Source of the DNA: Variovorax sp. OV700
GTDB taxonomy: Bacteria; Pseudomonadota; Gammaproteobacteria; Burkholderiales; Burkholderiaceae_C
Assembly (NCBI RefSeq): GCF_900099805.1
Contig: NZ_FNDR01000009.1
Coordinates: forward strand, 207,246 to 271,245
Direction of reading: 5' to 3'
Length of the DNA stretch: 64,000 bases
Position numbers and translations under genes: made by a program. The notes under the pieces were generated by a model. That model worked only from the letters and a program-made list of their open reading frames with translations, was not told the origin of the DNA and searched no databases. Positions 24,241 through 32,702 of this stretch are shown in pieces. How positions within the stretch are numbered: the first letter of the stretch is position 1; each line of letters opens with the position of its first letter.

Positions 24241-25161
24241 TCAGCTCAGCACCACGCTGCTGAGGCGCCGGCGGTAGGTGGCTACCACCGGATCGTCTGG
24301 CGGGATCTGCCCGTCGGCTACCTTGATCTTCGGCGGCTCGATCAGATCGAGGATCGCAATGTAGGTCTTGCGCGCGAGCTCTTCGTTCCAGCTCTTGTCG
24401 CGCATGAGGATTTCGAGCAGCTCGTCCATGGCATCGGTCCAACGCTGCGCATCCATCAGCAGCTGCGCACGGCCAAAGCGGGCGTCGAAGTCGCGCTTGC
24501 TGGCGGCAATTTTGGCGTCGAAGTCGGCCAGCGTGGGCGCCGGGCCTGAAGGCGGCGCCGCAAAATCGATCGCATCCATCCAGCGCCGAAGCGAATCGAA
24601 GCGGCGCACCAGCGTGGTCTTGGCGATCACCGGTGCAAAGGCCACTTTGGCCTCGTCGATGCGGCCCATCTGAAGGAGCAGCTTGACGTAGTCGAAGCGG
24701 GCGTCGTCGTTGGCCGGATCGGTGGCCACGGCATGCTGCAGCCGCTCCAGCGCACCTTCGGTGTCGCCCTCGGCCAGGGCGTCCTGGGCCGCGGCTCCTT
24801 CGGAAGCCGCCTCGGCTTCGTCGGCGCCGGGCACGTGCTTGTCGAGGAATTCACGGATTTTCTCAGCCGGAATGGCACCGACGAAGCCGTCGACCGGCTG
24901 GCCGTCCTTGAACATCACGCAAAACGGAATGCTGCGCACGCCGAACATTTCGGACAGCTGCGACGAAATCTGCGGCACCTTGTCGGCGTCGAGCTTGGCC
25001 AGCGTGAAACGGCCGGCGTACTCGGTTTCGAGCTTTTCGAGCACCGGGCCGAGCTGTTTGCAGGGTCCGCACCACTCGGCCCAGATGTCGAGCAGCACCG
25101 GCGTGGCGACCGAACCTTCGATCAGTTCGGCCTGAAAATTTTCGAGAGTGATGTCGATCAT
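24241..25161 (-). CDS. Thioredoxin-TPR protein (CnoX/YbbN-like)
   Basis: A 306-residue cytosolic protein: an N-terminal thioredoxin domain (VLLDIWAEWCGPCKQLGP, active-site C31 and C34), then a helical TPR-like region (GALERLQHAVATDPANDDARFDYVKLLLQMGRIDEAKVAF and RFGRAQLLMDAQRWTDAMDELLEILMRD). This is the YbbN/CnoX architecture, a holdase that passes clients to GroEL and DnaK. The E. coli protein lacks a redox-active CxxC, whereas here WCGPC is intact, so oxidoreductase activity is likely. The start at 25161 is 36 bases from the divergent purE start; upstream extension is a shadow of purE. Confidence 0.9.
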   Translation of the reverse strand: MIDITLENFQAELIEGSVATPVLLDIWAEWCGPCKQLGPVLEKLETEYAGRFTLAKLDADKVPQISSQLSEMFGVRSIPFCVMFKDGQPVDGFVGAIPAEKIREFLDKHVPGADEAEAASEGAAAQDALAEGDTEGALERLQHAVATDPANDDARFDYVKLLLQMGRIDEAKVAFAPVIAKTTLVRRFDSLRRWMDAIDFAAPPSGPAPTLADFDAKIAASKRDFDARFGRAQLLMDAQRWTDAMDELLEILMRDKSWNEELARKTYIAILDLIEPPKIKVADGQIPPDDPVVATYRRRLSSVVLS

Positions 25162-25197
25162 CGGAACCAGCTGGGGGTGAAACGTAAAATTGAAACC

Positions 25198-25743
25198 ATG
25201 AACGAAACCATTCAGGTCGGTGTAGTGATGGGCTCGAACTCCGATTGGGAGACGATGCGCAACGCGGTCGAGATTCTCCAGCAATTCGGGATCCAGCACG
25301 AAGCGAAGGTGGTCTCGGCCCACCGCATGCCCGATGCGCTCTTCGCGTACGCCGAAAGTGCCGCCGGGCGCGGGCTCGCCGCCATCATCGCGGGCGCGGG
25401 CGGCGCGGCTCACCTGCCGGGCATGCTGGCCTCCAAAACCACGGTGCCGGTGCTCGGCGTGCCGGTGGCCAGCCGTCACTTGCAGGGTGTCGATTCGCTC
25501 TACAGCATCGTGCAGATGCCCAAGGGCGTGCCGGTGGCCACCTTTGCCATCGGCAATGCGGGCGCTGCCAACGCGGCGCTGTTCGCGGTGTCGATGCTGG
25601 CGGTGAACGACCCGGCGCTGCGCGCCAGGCTCGATGCCTTCCGCGCCGCGCAGACGGCCGCGGCCGAAGCCATGGCGCTGCCGCCGCCGGTGGACGGCGC
25701 CGCCGTATCCCCCTTTTCGCCCCAGGGCGGAGGTGCGCTATGA
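25198..25743 (+). CDS. purE: N5-carboxyaminoimidazole ribonucleotide mutase
   Basis: Class I PurE, which converts N5-CAIR to CAIR in purine biosynthesis. The sequence shows VGVVMGSNSDWETM (phosphate binding), SAHRMPDALFAY (His42), AIIAGAGGAAHLPGMLASKT and GVPVATFAIGNAGAANAALFA. The 181-residue protein carries an extra C-terminal tail of about 20 residues with PPPVDG and SPQGGGAL. The start at 25198 is favoured because it gives the family opening MNETIQVGVVMGS. purK overlaps the stop by 4 bases, so the two are coupled. Confidence 0.95.
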   Translation: MNETIQVGVVMGSNSDWETMRNAVEILQQFGIQHEAKVVSAHRMPDALFAYAESAAGRGLAAIIAGAGGAAHLPGMLASKTTVPVLGVPVASRHLQGVDSLYSIVQMPKGVPVATFAIGNAGAANAALFAVSMLAVNDPALRARLDAFRAAQTAAAEAMALPPPVDGAAVSPFSPQGGGAL

Positions 25744-26930
25744 CCAACAACGGCCTGCCCATTCTTCCGGGCGCCACGCTCGGCGTGCTTGGTGGCGGCC
25801 AGCTGGGCCGCATGTTTGCCCATGCCGCCCAGCGCATGGGCTATTTCACGGCCGTGCTCGACCCCGATTCCGACAGCCCGGCCGGCCGCGTGAGCCATCA
25901 CCACATCCACACCGACTACGCCGACGTCGACGGCCTGGCGCGGCTCGCAGGCCTGGCCGATGCGGTCACGACCGAGTTCGAGAACGTGCCGGCCCCCTCG
26001 CTGGACAAGCTGTCGGCCGCCCGGCCCGTGTCGCCCGATGCCGCCGCCATTGCCATCGCGCAGGACCGCATCGCCGAAAAGGCCCATTTCACGCGCTGCG
26101 GCGTGGCCTGCGCACCGTACGCGGTCATCGAGACCGCGGCCCAGCTCGCGGCCGGTGAAGACGGGCTGATGCCCGGCATTCTCAAGACCGCGCGCCTCGG
26201 CTACGACGGCAAGGGGCAGCAGCGTGTGACCACGCGTGCCGAGCTGGTCGACGCCTGGCAGGCCGCGCACTGCGTGCCCTGCGTGCTCGAGAAGATGCTG
26301 CCGCTGGAGTTCGAATGCTCGGTCATCGTCGCGCGCGGCCGCGACGGGCAGATCGTGTACTTTCCGCCCCAGCGCAACCTGCACCGCGACGGCATCCTGG
26401 CCGTGACCGAGGTGCATGCGCAGAACATGCCCAAGACCGTGGCGCAGGCGGCCATCAATTCCGCCAAGAGCATCGCCACCGGGCTCAACTATGTCGGCGT
26501 GCTGTGCGTCGAATTCTTCGTGCTGACCGACGGCTCGCTGGTGGTGAACGAAATGGCCCCGCGGCCGCACAACAGCGGCCACTACACCATGGAAGCCTGC
26601 GACGTGTCGCAGTTCGAGCTGCAGGTGCGCACGCTCGCGGGTCTGCCGCTGGCCCAGCCGCGCCAGCACAGCCCGGCGATCATGCTGAACCTGCTCGGCG
26701 ACCTGTGGTTCACCGCGGGCGGCAGCAAGCCGGCCTCACCGCGCTGGAGCGACGTGCTCGCGTTGCCGGGCGTGCACCTGCACCTGTACGGCAAGATCGA
26801 ACCGCGTCGCGGCCGCAAGATGGGCCACCTGACCCTCACCGGCGCCACGCTGGAAAGCGTGCGAGCCGCGGCTTCCCAGGCCGCCACGCTGCTCGGCCTG
26901 CCGCCCCTTACGGCGGCCGATTTCGCATGA
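25740..26930 (+). CDS. purK: N5-carboxyaminoimidazole ribonucleotide synthase
   Basis: ATP-grasp enzyme making N5-CAIR from AIR, bicarbonate and ATP, feeding PurE. The 396-residue protein begins with GATLGVLGGGQLGRMFAHAAQRMGY; VTTEFENVP, KTARLGYDGKGQQ (ATP-grasp lysine) and VNEMAPRPHNSGHYTMEAC are diagnostic. The ATG overlaps the purE stop (ATGA), and the Sua5-type gene overlaps this stop, so purE-purK-tsaC form a coupled operon. Confidence 0.96.
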   Translation: MTNNGLPILPGATLGVLGGGQLGRMFAHAAQRMGYFTAVLDPDSDSPAGRVSHHHIHTDYADVDGLARLAGLADAVTTEFENVPAPSLDKLSAARPVSPDAAAIAIAQDRIAEKAHFTRCGVACAPYAVIETAAQLAAGEDGLMPGILKTARLGYDGKGQQRVTTRAELVDAWQAAHCVPCVLEKMLPLEFECSVIVARGRDGQIVYFPPQRNLHRDGILAVTEVHAQNMPKTVAQAAINSAKSIATGLNYVGVLCVEFFVLTDGSLVVNEMAPRPHNSGHYTMEACDVSQFELQVRTLAGLPLAQPRQHSPAIMLNLLGDLWFTAGGSKPASPRWSDVLALPGVHLHLYGKIEPRRGRKMGHLTLTGATLESVRAAASQAATLLGLPPLTAADFA

Positions 26931-27928
26931 TCCTCGACGGGCAGGATCCCCACGCCATTGCCGAAGCCGTTCGCGTGCTGCGCGCGGGCGGGCTGGTCGC
27001 GTTTCCGACCGAAACCGTCTACGGGCTGGGCGCCGATGCCACCAGCGACATGGCGGTGGGCGGAATCTTCAAGGCCAAGGGCCGGCCGGCCGACCATCCG
27101 CTGATCGTCCACGTGGCGGCCGGCATCAAGGGCACCGAGTCGTTGTCGCGCTTTGCGCAGCCGCTGCCGCCCTTCGCGCAGAAGCTGGTGCAGGCCTTCT
27201 GGCCCGGTCCCCTGACGCTGATCGTCACGCGCCAGCCTGGCGTGGCTGGCGCGGCGGCCGGCGGGCAGGACACCATCGGCCTGCGCTGCCCTTCGCATCC
27301 GGTGGCACAGGCGCTGCTCGAGGCCTGCGCCGAGCAGGGCGTGCCGGGCCTCGCCGGGCCGAGCGCCAACCGCTTCGGCCGCGTCAGCCCGACCACCGCG
27401 CAGCACGTGGTCGACGAATTTGGCGACTCATTGCCGGTGATCGACGGCGGCGCCTGCGAGGTGGGCATCGAATCGACCATCGTCGACTGCAGCCGCGGCG
27501 CGCCGGTGCTGCTGCGCCCGGGCCTGATCACGCGTGCGCAGATCGAGGCCGCCCTCGGCGAGCGCCTCAGCAACCGCGAGGTGCTCGAAACGCCCGACCC
27601 GCGCGCCCCGGGCACTCTGGAGGCGCACTACGCGCCCAACGCCAAGCTGCGGTTGATGGACGCCAAGGCGATCCAGACCGCGCTCGACGTGCTCGGCGCG
27701 GGTGCCGCCAACATCGCGGTGTGGTCGCGCGCCGAGCTACGCAGCCCATCGCAGCGCGTGCTGCAGCGGCGCATGCCTGACGATGCAGTGGCCAGCGCGC
27801 ACCAGCTGTTTGCGGTATTGCGCCAGTTCGACGCAGAGGGCGTCAAGCTGATCTGGGTCGAGACCCCGCCCGACACGCCCGAATGGGAAGGCGTACGCGA
27901 CCGCCTCCAGCGCGCGTCCCTGAGCTAA
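26927..27928 (+). CDS. tsaC: L-threonylcarbamoyladenylate synthase (Sua5 type)
   Basis: Makes threonylcarbamoyl-AMP from threonine, bicarbonate and ATP, the first step of the t6A37 modification of ANN-decoding tRNAs. The 333-residue protein has the YrdC domain (RAGGLVAFPTETVYGLGADA; KAKGRPADHPLIVHV; PSANRFGRVSPTTA; GIESTIVDC) plus an additional C-terminal Sua5 domain (YAPNAKLRLM...), making it longer than TsaC of E. coli. Start overlaps the purK stop. tsaB, also in the t6A pathway, is at 33715. Confidence 0.93.
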   Translation: MILDGQDPHAIAEAVRVLRAGGLVAFPTETVYGLGADATSDMAVGGIFKAKGRPADHPLIVHVAAGIKGTESLSRFAQPLPPFAQKLVQAFWPGPLTLIVTRQPGVAGAAAGGQDTIGLRCPSHPVAQALLEACAEQGVPGLAGPSANRFGRVSPTTAQHVVDEFGDSLPVIDGGACEVGIESTIVDCSRGAPVLLRPGLITRAQIEAALGERLSNREVLETPDPRAPGTLEAHYAPNAKLRLMDAKAIQTALDVLGAGAANIAVWSRAELRSPSQRVLQRRMPDDAVASAHQLFAVLRQFDAEGVKLIWVETPPDTPEWEGVRDRLQRASLS

Positions 27929-28030
27929 CCCCCAGTCTTCGCGCACTTCGTGTCGCTTCGCCAACCCCCTTGCAGGGGGCAATGCCAGTGGCCCGGCAGA
28001 GCCGGTTCCACGGCATTTATGGAAGGGAGC
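27929..28030. repeat. Dispersed extragenic repeat, copy 1 (partner 38432-38530)
   Basis: About 100 bases beginning CCCCCAGTCTTCGCGCACTT, nearly identical over the first 30 bases to 38432 onward. Internal inverted repeats are CCCCCT-N4-GGGGG and a CCGGC/GCCGG pair. It lies between tsaC and the lipase gene, right after the tsaC stop, and may serve as a terminator or REP-type element. Confidence 0.75.
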
Positions 28031-28035
28031 CCCTT

Positions 28036-29625
28036 TTAACCGCCCGCGGCCAGCACGCCCTGGAAGAAACCTCGGGCCGAGGCCAGGCAGAACGGCGGCG
28101 CGAGCGTGCCGTGGTAGGCCAGGGTGACGGCCTGCCGCTTGTCGGCGTCGCTGCCGGGGGTGTTCTGCGCCAAGGTGCTCTTGGCCTGCGCGAAGCCGGC
28201 GCGCGCGGTGGAGTAGGCGTCGGTGGTGGCCGTGTCTTCCAGGTCGATCACCGTCAGCGCGGCGGCGGGCATGCCGCGGGCACGAAAGTAGCCGGCCGTG
28301 GCGCGGGTGCTCAGGAAGTTCACGGTCGGGTCGTTGGCCCCGCCGCACATCAGCACCGGCCGGGCCGGCAGCCAGTTGCGCAGATCGTTGGCGCGCGCCG
28401 CCCTGCGGAAGCCCACGGCCGGCCTGCAGTCCAGCGGCGAGGTCGTGCTGAGCGAGCCAGCCGTGGCGGGCAGCGCATTGCCGGGGCAGGGATTTGCCAG
28501 GACGTCGCCGGCGGCCTGCGTCAGGTAGGTCTGGCGGATCAGGTGGTTGGCGCCATAGAAGATCGACAGCTCCGGGCTCACCGGTCCCGGCGTTGCGCCG
28601 GCGGGAAACAGCGCAAGCTGCGGCAGCTTGCCATTGGCATACAGGGTGGTGAGGGGCGTCAGGCTCGGCAGCAGGGTGTCGATGCCGGTGGCGTACTGCG
28701 CTTCGTAGATGTCGGCGGTGTTGCCGTACACGTCGCCGAACTGCTGCTGCCAGCTGGCCGAGAGCAGCGGCACGAAGAGCGTGCTGCCGAGCGCCGGCCA
28801 GCCCAGGAAGGTGTAGTCCGCCAGCAGGCCGATGGCCGACGGAGCCGAGAGCGGCGCCGACGCCGTCACCGCCTTGCCCGTGGCCTGCATCTCGCGGTGC
28901 GCCGCCATCGCGACGTAGCCGCCCTGCGAATAGCCGGTGATCAGCAGCGAGCCAGCGTCCGCCGCATCGATGCCCGAAAAAGTCTTGCGCGCCGCCGTGA
29001 GCGCATCGACCATGTCCTTGCCCTGCTGGTCGCCATTGAGATACGGGTGATAGGGCAGCGTCGATTTGTCGTAGCCCGCATAGTTGGGTGCCACCACGAT
29101 GTAGCCTTGCGCCGCGAACATCGCGGCGATGGTCAGGCCTTCGCCTGCGGCCGGCTGGGTCGAGTCGGTCCACTTGGCGAGGTTGTAGTTGCGGGCGGCA
29201 GTGGTGCCGTGCGCATACAGCACCACCGGACGCGCGCCATTGCAGGCCACGTCGGCCCCTGACGGCAGCATGATCGCGGCCGTCGCGTTGGTGGCCTCGC
29301 CCTTGCCACCCACCGTGCGGTACTCGAGATAGCGCACCTCCACCCCGCACTTGGGCGTGCCGGCCACCTGCAGCAAGGCCTTGCCTTGGTCGCTGGCCTG
29401 CAGGTTGGTCCTGAATTGGTCGGCCGTCAGCTTTGCGGTCTGCTCGGGCGGATCGGTGACGACCGATCCGCGGCCGGTGTCGCCGACCGGCGGCGGAAAC
29501 CCCACGCCGATGCCGCCACCCCCTCCACCGCCACCGCCACCGCAGGCGGCCAGCAGCAAGGTGACGCCGGCGAGCGCCGAAAGCCGATACAGCGGAGACG
29601 AAAGTTGTCTTTGGGGCTGGTTCAA
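28036..29625 (-). CDS. Secreted lipase-like alpha/beta hydrolase lipoprotein
   Basis: A 529-residue lipoprotein: MNQPQRQLSSPLYRLSALAGVTLLLAAC (lipobox LAAC, Cys28) followed by ten Gly, then IGVGFPPPVGDTGRG. The alpha/beta-hydrolase core shows RPVVLYAHGTTAARNY (oxyanion hole), YIVVAPNYAGYDKS, the nucleophile elbow ITGYSQGGYVAM (S233) and PVLMCGGANDPTVNF (acid). It resembles the secretory-lipase or prolyl-peptidase-like family annotated in Burkholderiales; substrate unknown. The poly-Gly stretch probably tethers the enzyme away from the membrane and is encoded by a GC-rich repeat near 29510-29540. The gene sits just downstream of the extragenic repeat. Confidence 0.85.
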   Translation of the reverse strand: MNQPQRQLSSPLYRLSALAGVTLLLAACGGGGGGGGGGIGVGFPPPVGDTGRGSVVTDPPEQTAKLTADQFRTNLQASDQGKALLQVAGTPKCGVEVRYLEYRTVGGKGEATNATAAIMLPSGADVACNGARPVVLYAHGTTAARNYNLAKWTDSTQPAAGEGLTIAAMFAAQGYIVVAPNYAGYDKSTLPYHPYLNGDQQGKDMVDALTAARKTFSGIDAADAGSLLITGYSQGGYVAMAAHREMQATGKAVTASAPLSAPSAIGLLADYTFLGWPALGSTLFVPLLSASWQQQFGDVYGNTADIYEAQYATGIDTLLPSLTPLTTLYANGKLPQLALFPAGATPGPVSPELSIFYGANHLIRQTYLTQAAGDVLANPCPGNALPATAGSLSTTSPLDCRPAVGFRRAARANDLRNWLPARPVLMCGGANDPTVNFLSTRATAGYFRARGMPAAALTVIDLEDTATTDAYSTARAGFAQAKSTLAQNTPGSDADKRQAVTLAYHGTLAPPFCLASARGFFQGVLAAGG

Positions 29626-29765
29626 GGCGTGCCTCTTGATGTTTTGTCAGTCGGACCGAACGGGCGTCCGATTCTGTGCAGCGCCATGCCCGGGCGCAAG
29701 CGGCGCGTATACCTAGAGAAGTTTTCAGTACACGGCCGCCTCCGGATCGGCCGCCGGCCGGCGGC

Positions 29766-31196
29766 TCAGTTGTCCTGAGAAGCCCAGTCGACCAGCGCGT
29801 CGAACGCGGCGCGCGCAGCCCCCGCGTTCTCGCCGTTGGCAATGGCCACCAGCACGTAGCGCCGGCCGCTCGCGCCGTGCACGTAGCCGGCCACGCCGGC
29901 CGAATCGCGCAGCGAGCCCGTCTTCAGGTGGGCCGCGCCGCCCGAGCGCAGCGCGCGCTTCCTGAGCGTGCCGTCCACGCCCGTGGCGGGCAGCGACGAC
30001 ACCAGTTCCGGCATCACCGGCGAGCGCCAGGCCACCTGCAGCATCTTGCCGAGCGCCGCCGCGCTGATGCGCTCCTCGCGCGACAGGCCCGAGCCGTTGT
30101 CGAACACCGGCGGCGCCTCGCCGGTGCCGATGCGGTCGCGCCACCACTGGCCCAGTGCGCTGCGCGAGGCCTCGAAGCTACCGCGGTTCTTCTGCGTGAG
30201 CCCGATCGTGAGGAACAGCTGCTGCGCCATCACGTTGTTGCTGTACTTGTTGATGTCGCGCACCACCTCCGCGAGCGGCGGCGATCCGAATTCGAAGGCC
30301 GGCCGGAGGCCCGCTGGCACCCGGCCTTCGCGCATCTGGCCGCCGACGCGGCCGCCCATCTCGGCCCACAGGCCGCCCATGGCGCGCAGGCCGTAGGTGC
30401 GCGGGTCGGCGTACGCCACGGCCCAGCTTTTTTCGCCGCAGGCGGCCGGAAGCGCACCCGTGAATCGGATGCGGTTCGGATCGCTGAAGTCGGGCTTGAT
30501 TGCCGCGCGCCAGTCGCCGCATTCGCCCGGCGCGAGCGCCACCGTGGGCTGCATCGACACGCTGGCCAGCGGCGGCTCGTAGCTCACGCGCGCCTGCTGG
30601 CTGCCGCGCTCGGGCGTGAAGATCATGTTGACCGACTTGAAGTTGACCAGCAACGCGTCGGGCGAGGCGTTGTAGGGCCGCAGCGGCTCGCCGTCGAAGG
30701 CGCCGGGGTCGTTCTCGATCGTGTTTTCGAAGGCGCTGCGGTCGAGCACGATGTCGCCGCTCACGGTGGTGATGCCCAGCCCCTGCACGCGCCGCAGCAG
30801 CAGCCACGCGCGTTCCAGCACCAGCTTGGGATCGCCCTGGCCCTTGATGTAGAGGTTGCCGTTGAGCACGCCGTTGCTCACCGTGCCGTCGATGTAGACC
30901 GGGGTGCTCCAGCTGTAGGCTGGGCCCAGCATGTCGAGTGCGGCATAAGTGGTGACCAGCTTCATGATCGACGCGGGATTGACCTGCACCTGCGAGCGCC
31001 AGGCCAGCCGCGGCGGGCGCACGCCGTCGGCATCGGCCACCAGCATCGTCACCGAATCGCGCGGCACCTTGGCGCGCGCGAGCGCGGCCTCTACTTCGGT
31101 CGGGAAAGCCTGCTGGGCAAAGGCACTCGAGGCGGCCCATGCGGTCAAGGACAGGGCGCAGGCAGTACGAAGGAAGGAGCGGCGAAGAAGAAGCAT
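29766..31196 (-). CDS. dacB: D-alanyl-D-alanine carboxypeptidase/endopeptidase (PBP4)
   Basis: A periplasmic class C low-molecular-mass penicillin-binding protein, trimming or cleaving peptidoglycan crosslinks. Motifs: PASIMKLV (SxxK; S76, K79 from this start), KYSNNVMAQQ (SxN) and AHLKTGSLRD (KTG), with the large insert between SxxK and SxN seen in DacB. The signal peptide is MLLLRRSFLRTACALSLTAWAASSAFAQ, which favours the ATG at 31196; the ATG at 31223 would overlap the NUDIX gene stop. The gene is 7 bases downstream of the NUDIX gene and co-transcribed with it. Confidence 0.93.
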   Translation of the reverse strand: MLLLRRSFLRTACALSLTAWAASSAFAQQAFPTEVEAALARAKVPRDSVTMLVADADGVRPPRLAWRSQVQVNPASIMKLVTTYAALDMLGPAYSWSTPVYIDGTVSNGVLNGNLYIKGQGDPKLVLERAWLLLRRVQGLGITTVSGDIVLDRSAFENTIENDPGAFDGEPLRPYNASPDALLVNFKSVNMIFTPERGSQQARVSYEPPLASVSMQPTVALAPGECGDWRAAIKPDFSDPNRIRFTGALPAACGEKSWAVAYADPRTYGLRAMGGLWAEMGGRVGGQMREGRVPAGLRPAFEFGSPPLAEVVRDINKYSNNVMAQQLFLTIGLTQKNRGSFEASRSALGQWWRDRIGTGEAPPVFDNGSGLSREERISAAALGKMLQVAWRSPVMPELVSSLPATGVDGTLRKRALRSGGAAHLKTGSLRDSAGVAGYVHGASGRRYVLVAIANGENAGAARAAFDALVDWASQDN

Positions 31197-31203
31197 CGGC
31201 CGA

Positions 31204-31791
31204 TTATCTCGACGCGAAAACATGCAATTGCGCGTGATAGAGCAGCATCACGGTCTTGGCGTCAACGATGCGCCCGTCCGCCACCATGGCCAGCGCCTCG
31301 TCGATGCGCAGTTCGAGCACTTCGATATCTTCCCCTTCCGCAGCCAGGCCGCCGCCTTCGCCGATGCGCATCGAAGGCTCGTATTCGGCAATGAAGAAGT
31401 GCAGCTTCTCGGTGACCGAGCCCGGGCTCATGAAGGCTTCGAGGATCTTCTGCACCGCGCCGAGCCGATAGCCCAGTTCTTCCTCCACCTCGGCGCGAAT
31501 GCGCTCCTCGGGGGCGGCGTGGTCGAGCAAGCCGGCCGCCGCCTCGATCAGCAGGTCGCCATGCCCGTTGACGAAGGCGGGGTAGCGGAACTGCCTCGTC
31601 AGGAGCACCGTGCGCTGCGCCAGATTGTACGGAAGCAGCGTGGCGCCGTTGCCGCGGTCGTAGGTTTCCCGGTGCATGCGCTGCCACTGGCCGTCGTTGC
31701 GCCGCCAGTCGAAGGCGGTGGTCTTCAGCGTGTACCAGTTGTCGGAAAGCAGGGTGACTTCGTGCACCCGGACGCGGTCGTGAAGTGTCAT
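31204..31791 (-). CDS. nudK: NUDIX hydrolase, GDP-mannose pyrophosphatase-like
   Basis: A 195-residue NUDIX protein. The box reads GLLDHAAPEERIRAEVEEELGY, which matches the NudK-type spacing (GLLD-x4-PE... EExGY) rather than the standard GX5E box; Arg of REUXEE is replaced by Ala. LSDNWYTL near the N-terminus also fits NudK, which hydrolyses GDP-mannose or other sugar nucleotides. The start at 31791 (MTLHDRVRV) is preferred to 31827, since the longer form has no added family similarity. Upstream partner of dacB; functional link unclear. Confidence 0.8.
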   Translation of the reverse strand: MTLHDRVRVHEVTLLSDNWYTLKTTAFDWRRNDGQWQRMHRETYDRGNGATLLPYNLAQRTVLLTRQFRYPAFVNGHGDLLIEAAAGLLDHAAPEERIRAEVEEELGYRLGAVQKILEAFMSPGSVTEKLHFFIAEYEPSMRIGEGGGLAAEGEDIEVLELRIDEALAMVADGRIVDAKTVMLLYHAQLHVFASR

Positions 31792-31870
31792 GGCGCGCAG
31801 CTTATGTGTAAATTCGTGCAAAAACAAGAAAATTCGTGCAATCGACCTCCTCGCCCGCTACCATCGACCG

Positions 31871-32635
31871 ATGCTCACCCGCCAGCGCAAACAACACATC
31901 CTCTCGGTCCTGCAGCGCGACGGCAACGTTGTCGCCAAGTCGCTCAGCGAGGCGCTTTCCCTGTCGGAAGACACCATCCGCCGCGACTTGCGCGAACTGG
32001 CGGCCGAGGGCCTGTTGCAGCGCGTGCATGGCGGCGCGCTCCCGCTCGCCAGGGCCGAAGCCGATTTCGCGGGTCGACTGCAACTCGCGACCGCGGAGAA
32101 GGTGGCCATCGGCCGCGCCGCGGCGCGGCTGGTCCGGCCCGGGCAGGTGGTGTTCATCGACGGCGGCACCACGGCCGTCCAGCTGGCGCGGCACCTGCCG
32201 AAGACCCTGCGCGCCACCATCGTCACTCACAGCCCGTCGGTCGCGGTCGAACTGGTGGGCCATGCCGACGTCGAGGTGATGCTGATCGGTGGGCGCCTCT
32301 TCAAACATTCGATGGTGGCGGTGGGTGCGGCGGCCATGGACGCCATCTCTCGCATCCACGCCGACACCTGCTTCCTGGGCGTGACCGGCGTGCATGCCGA
32401 GGCTGGGCTGACCACCGGCGATTCCGAAGAGGCGGCGATCAAGCGCGCCCTCATGGCGGCCGCGGCCGAGACAGTGGTGCTGGCGTCATCCGAAAAGATC
32501 GGCGCCGCTTCGGCCTGGATGGTCAATCCGGTATCGGCGGCCACCAGCATCCTGGTGGCGCCGGAAGCGCCGGAGACTGCGCTGGCGCCGCTGCGCAAGG
32601 CCGGGCTCGACATCCTGCGCAGCGCCGACGGCTGA
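31871..32635 (+). CDS. DeoR/GlpR-family transcriptional regulator
   Basis: A 254-residue repressor-type regulator. N-terminal winged helix (LTRQRKQHILSVLQRDGNVVAKSLSEALSLSEDTIRRDLREL) and a C-terminal sugar-phosphate sensor domain with VFIDGGTTAVQLARHLP and LGVTGVHAEAGLTTGDSEEAAIKRAL. It is divergent from the NUDIX/dacB pair (80 bases between starts) and could regulate it or the DMT transporter downstream. The upstream in-frame ATG (31790) gives a poor N-terminus. Ligand unknown. Confidence 0.9.
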   Translation: MLTRQRKQHILSVLQRDGNVVAKSLSEALSLSEDTIRRDLRELAAEGLLQRVHGGALPLARAEADFAGRLQLATAEKVAIGRAAARLVRPGQVVFIDGGTTAVQLARHLPKTLRATIVTHSPSVAVELVGHADVEVMLIGGRLFKHSMVAVGAAAMDAISRIHADTCFLGVTGVHAEAGLTTGDSEEAAIKRALMAAAAETVVLASSEKIGAASAWMVNPVSAATSILVAPEAPETALAPLRKAGLDILRSADG

Positions 32636-32702
32636 TTGCCGCATTCGGCGCCGATTCGCCCCTGATCGGCGCGGCCAAGGGCGGGCCCTCGATAATCGGG
32701 GA

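Noticed and set aside
27737..29842. 701-codon minus-strand open frame spanning tsaC and the lipase gene
   Set aside because: It is an antisense/alternate-frame shadow, with Arg/Gly-rich composition and no domain, created by high GC content over two well-supported genes.
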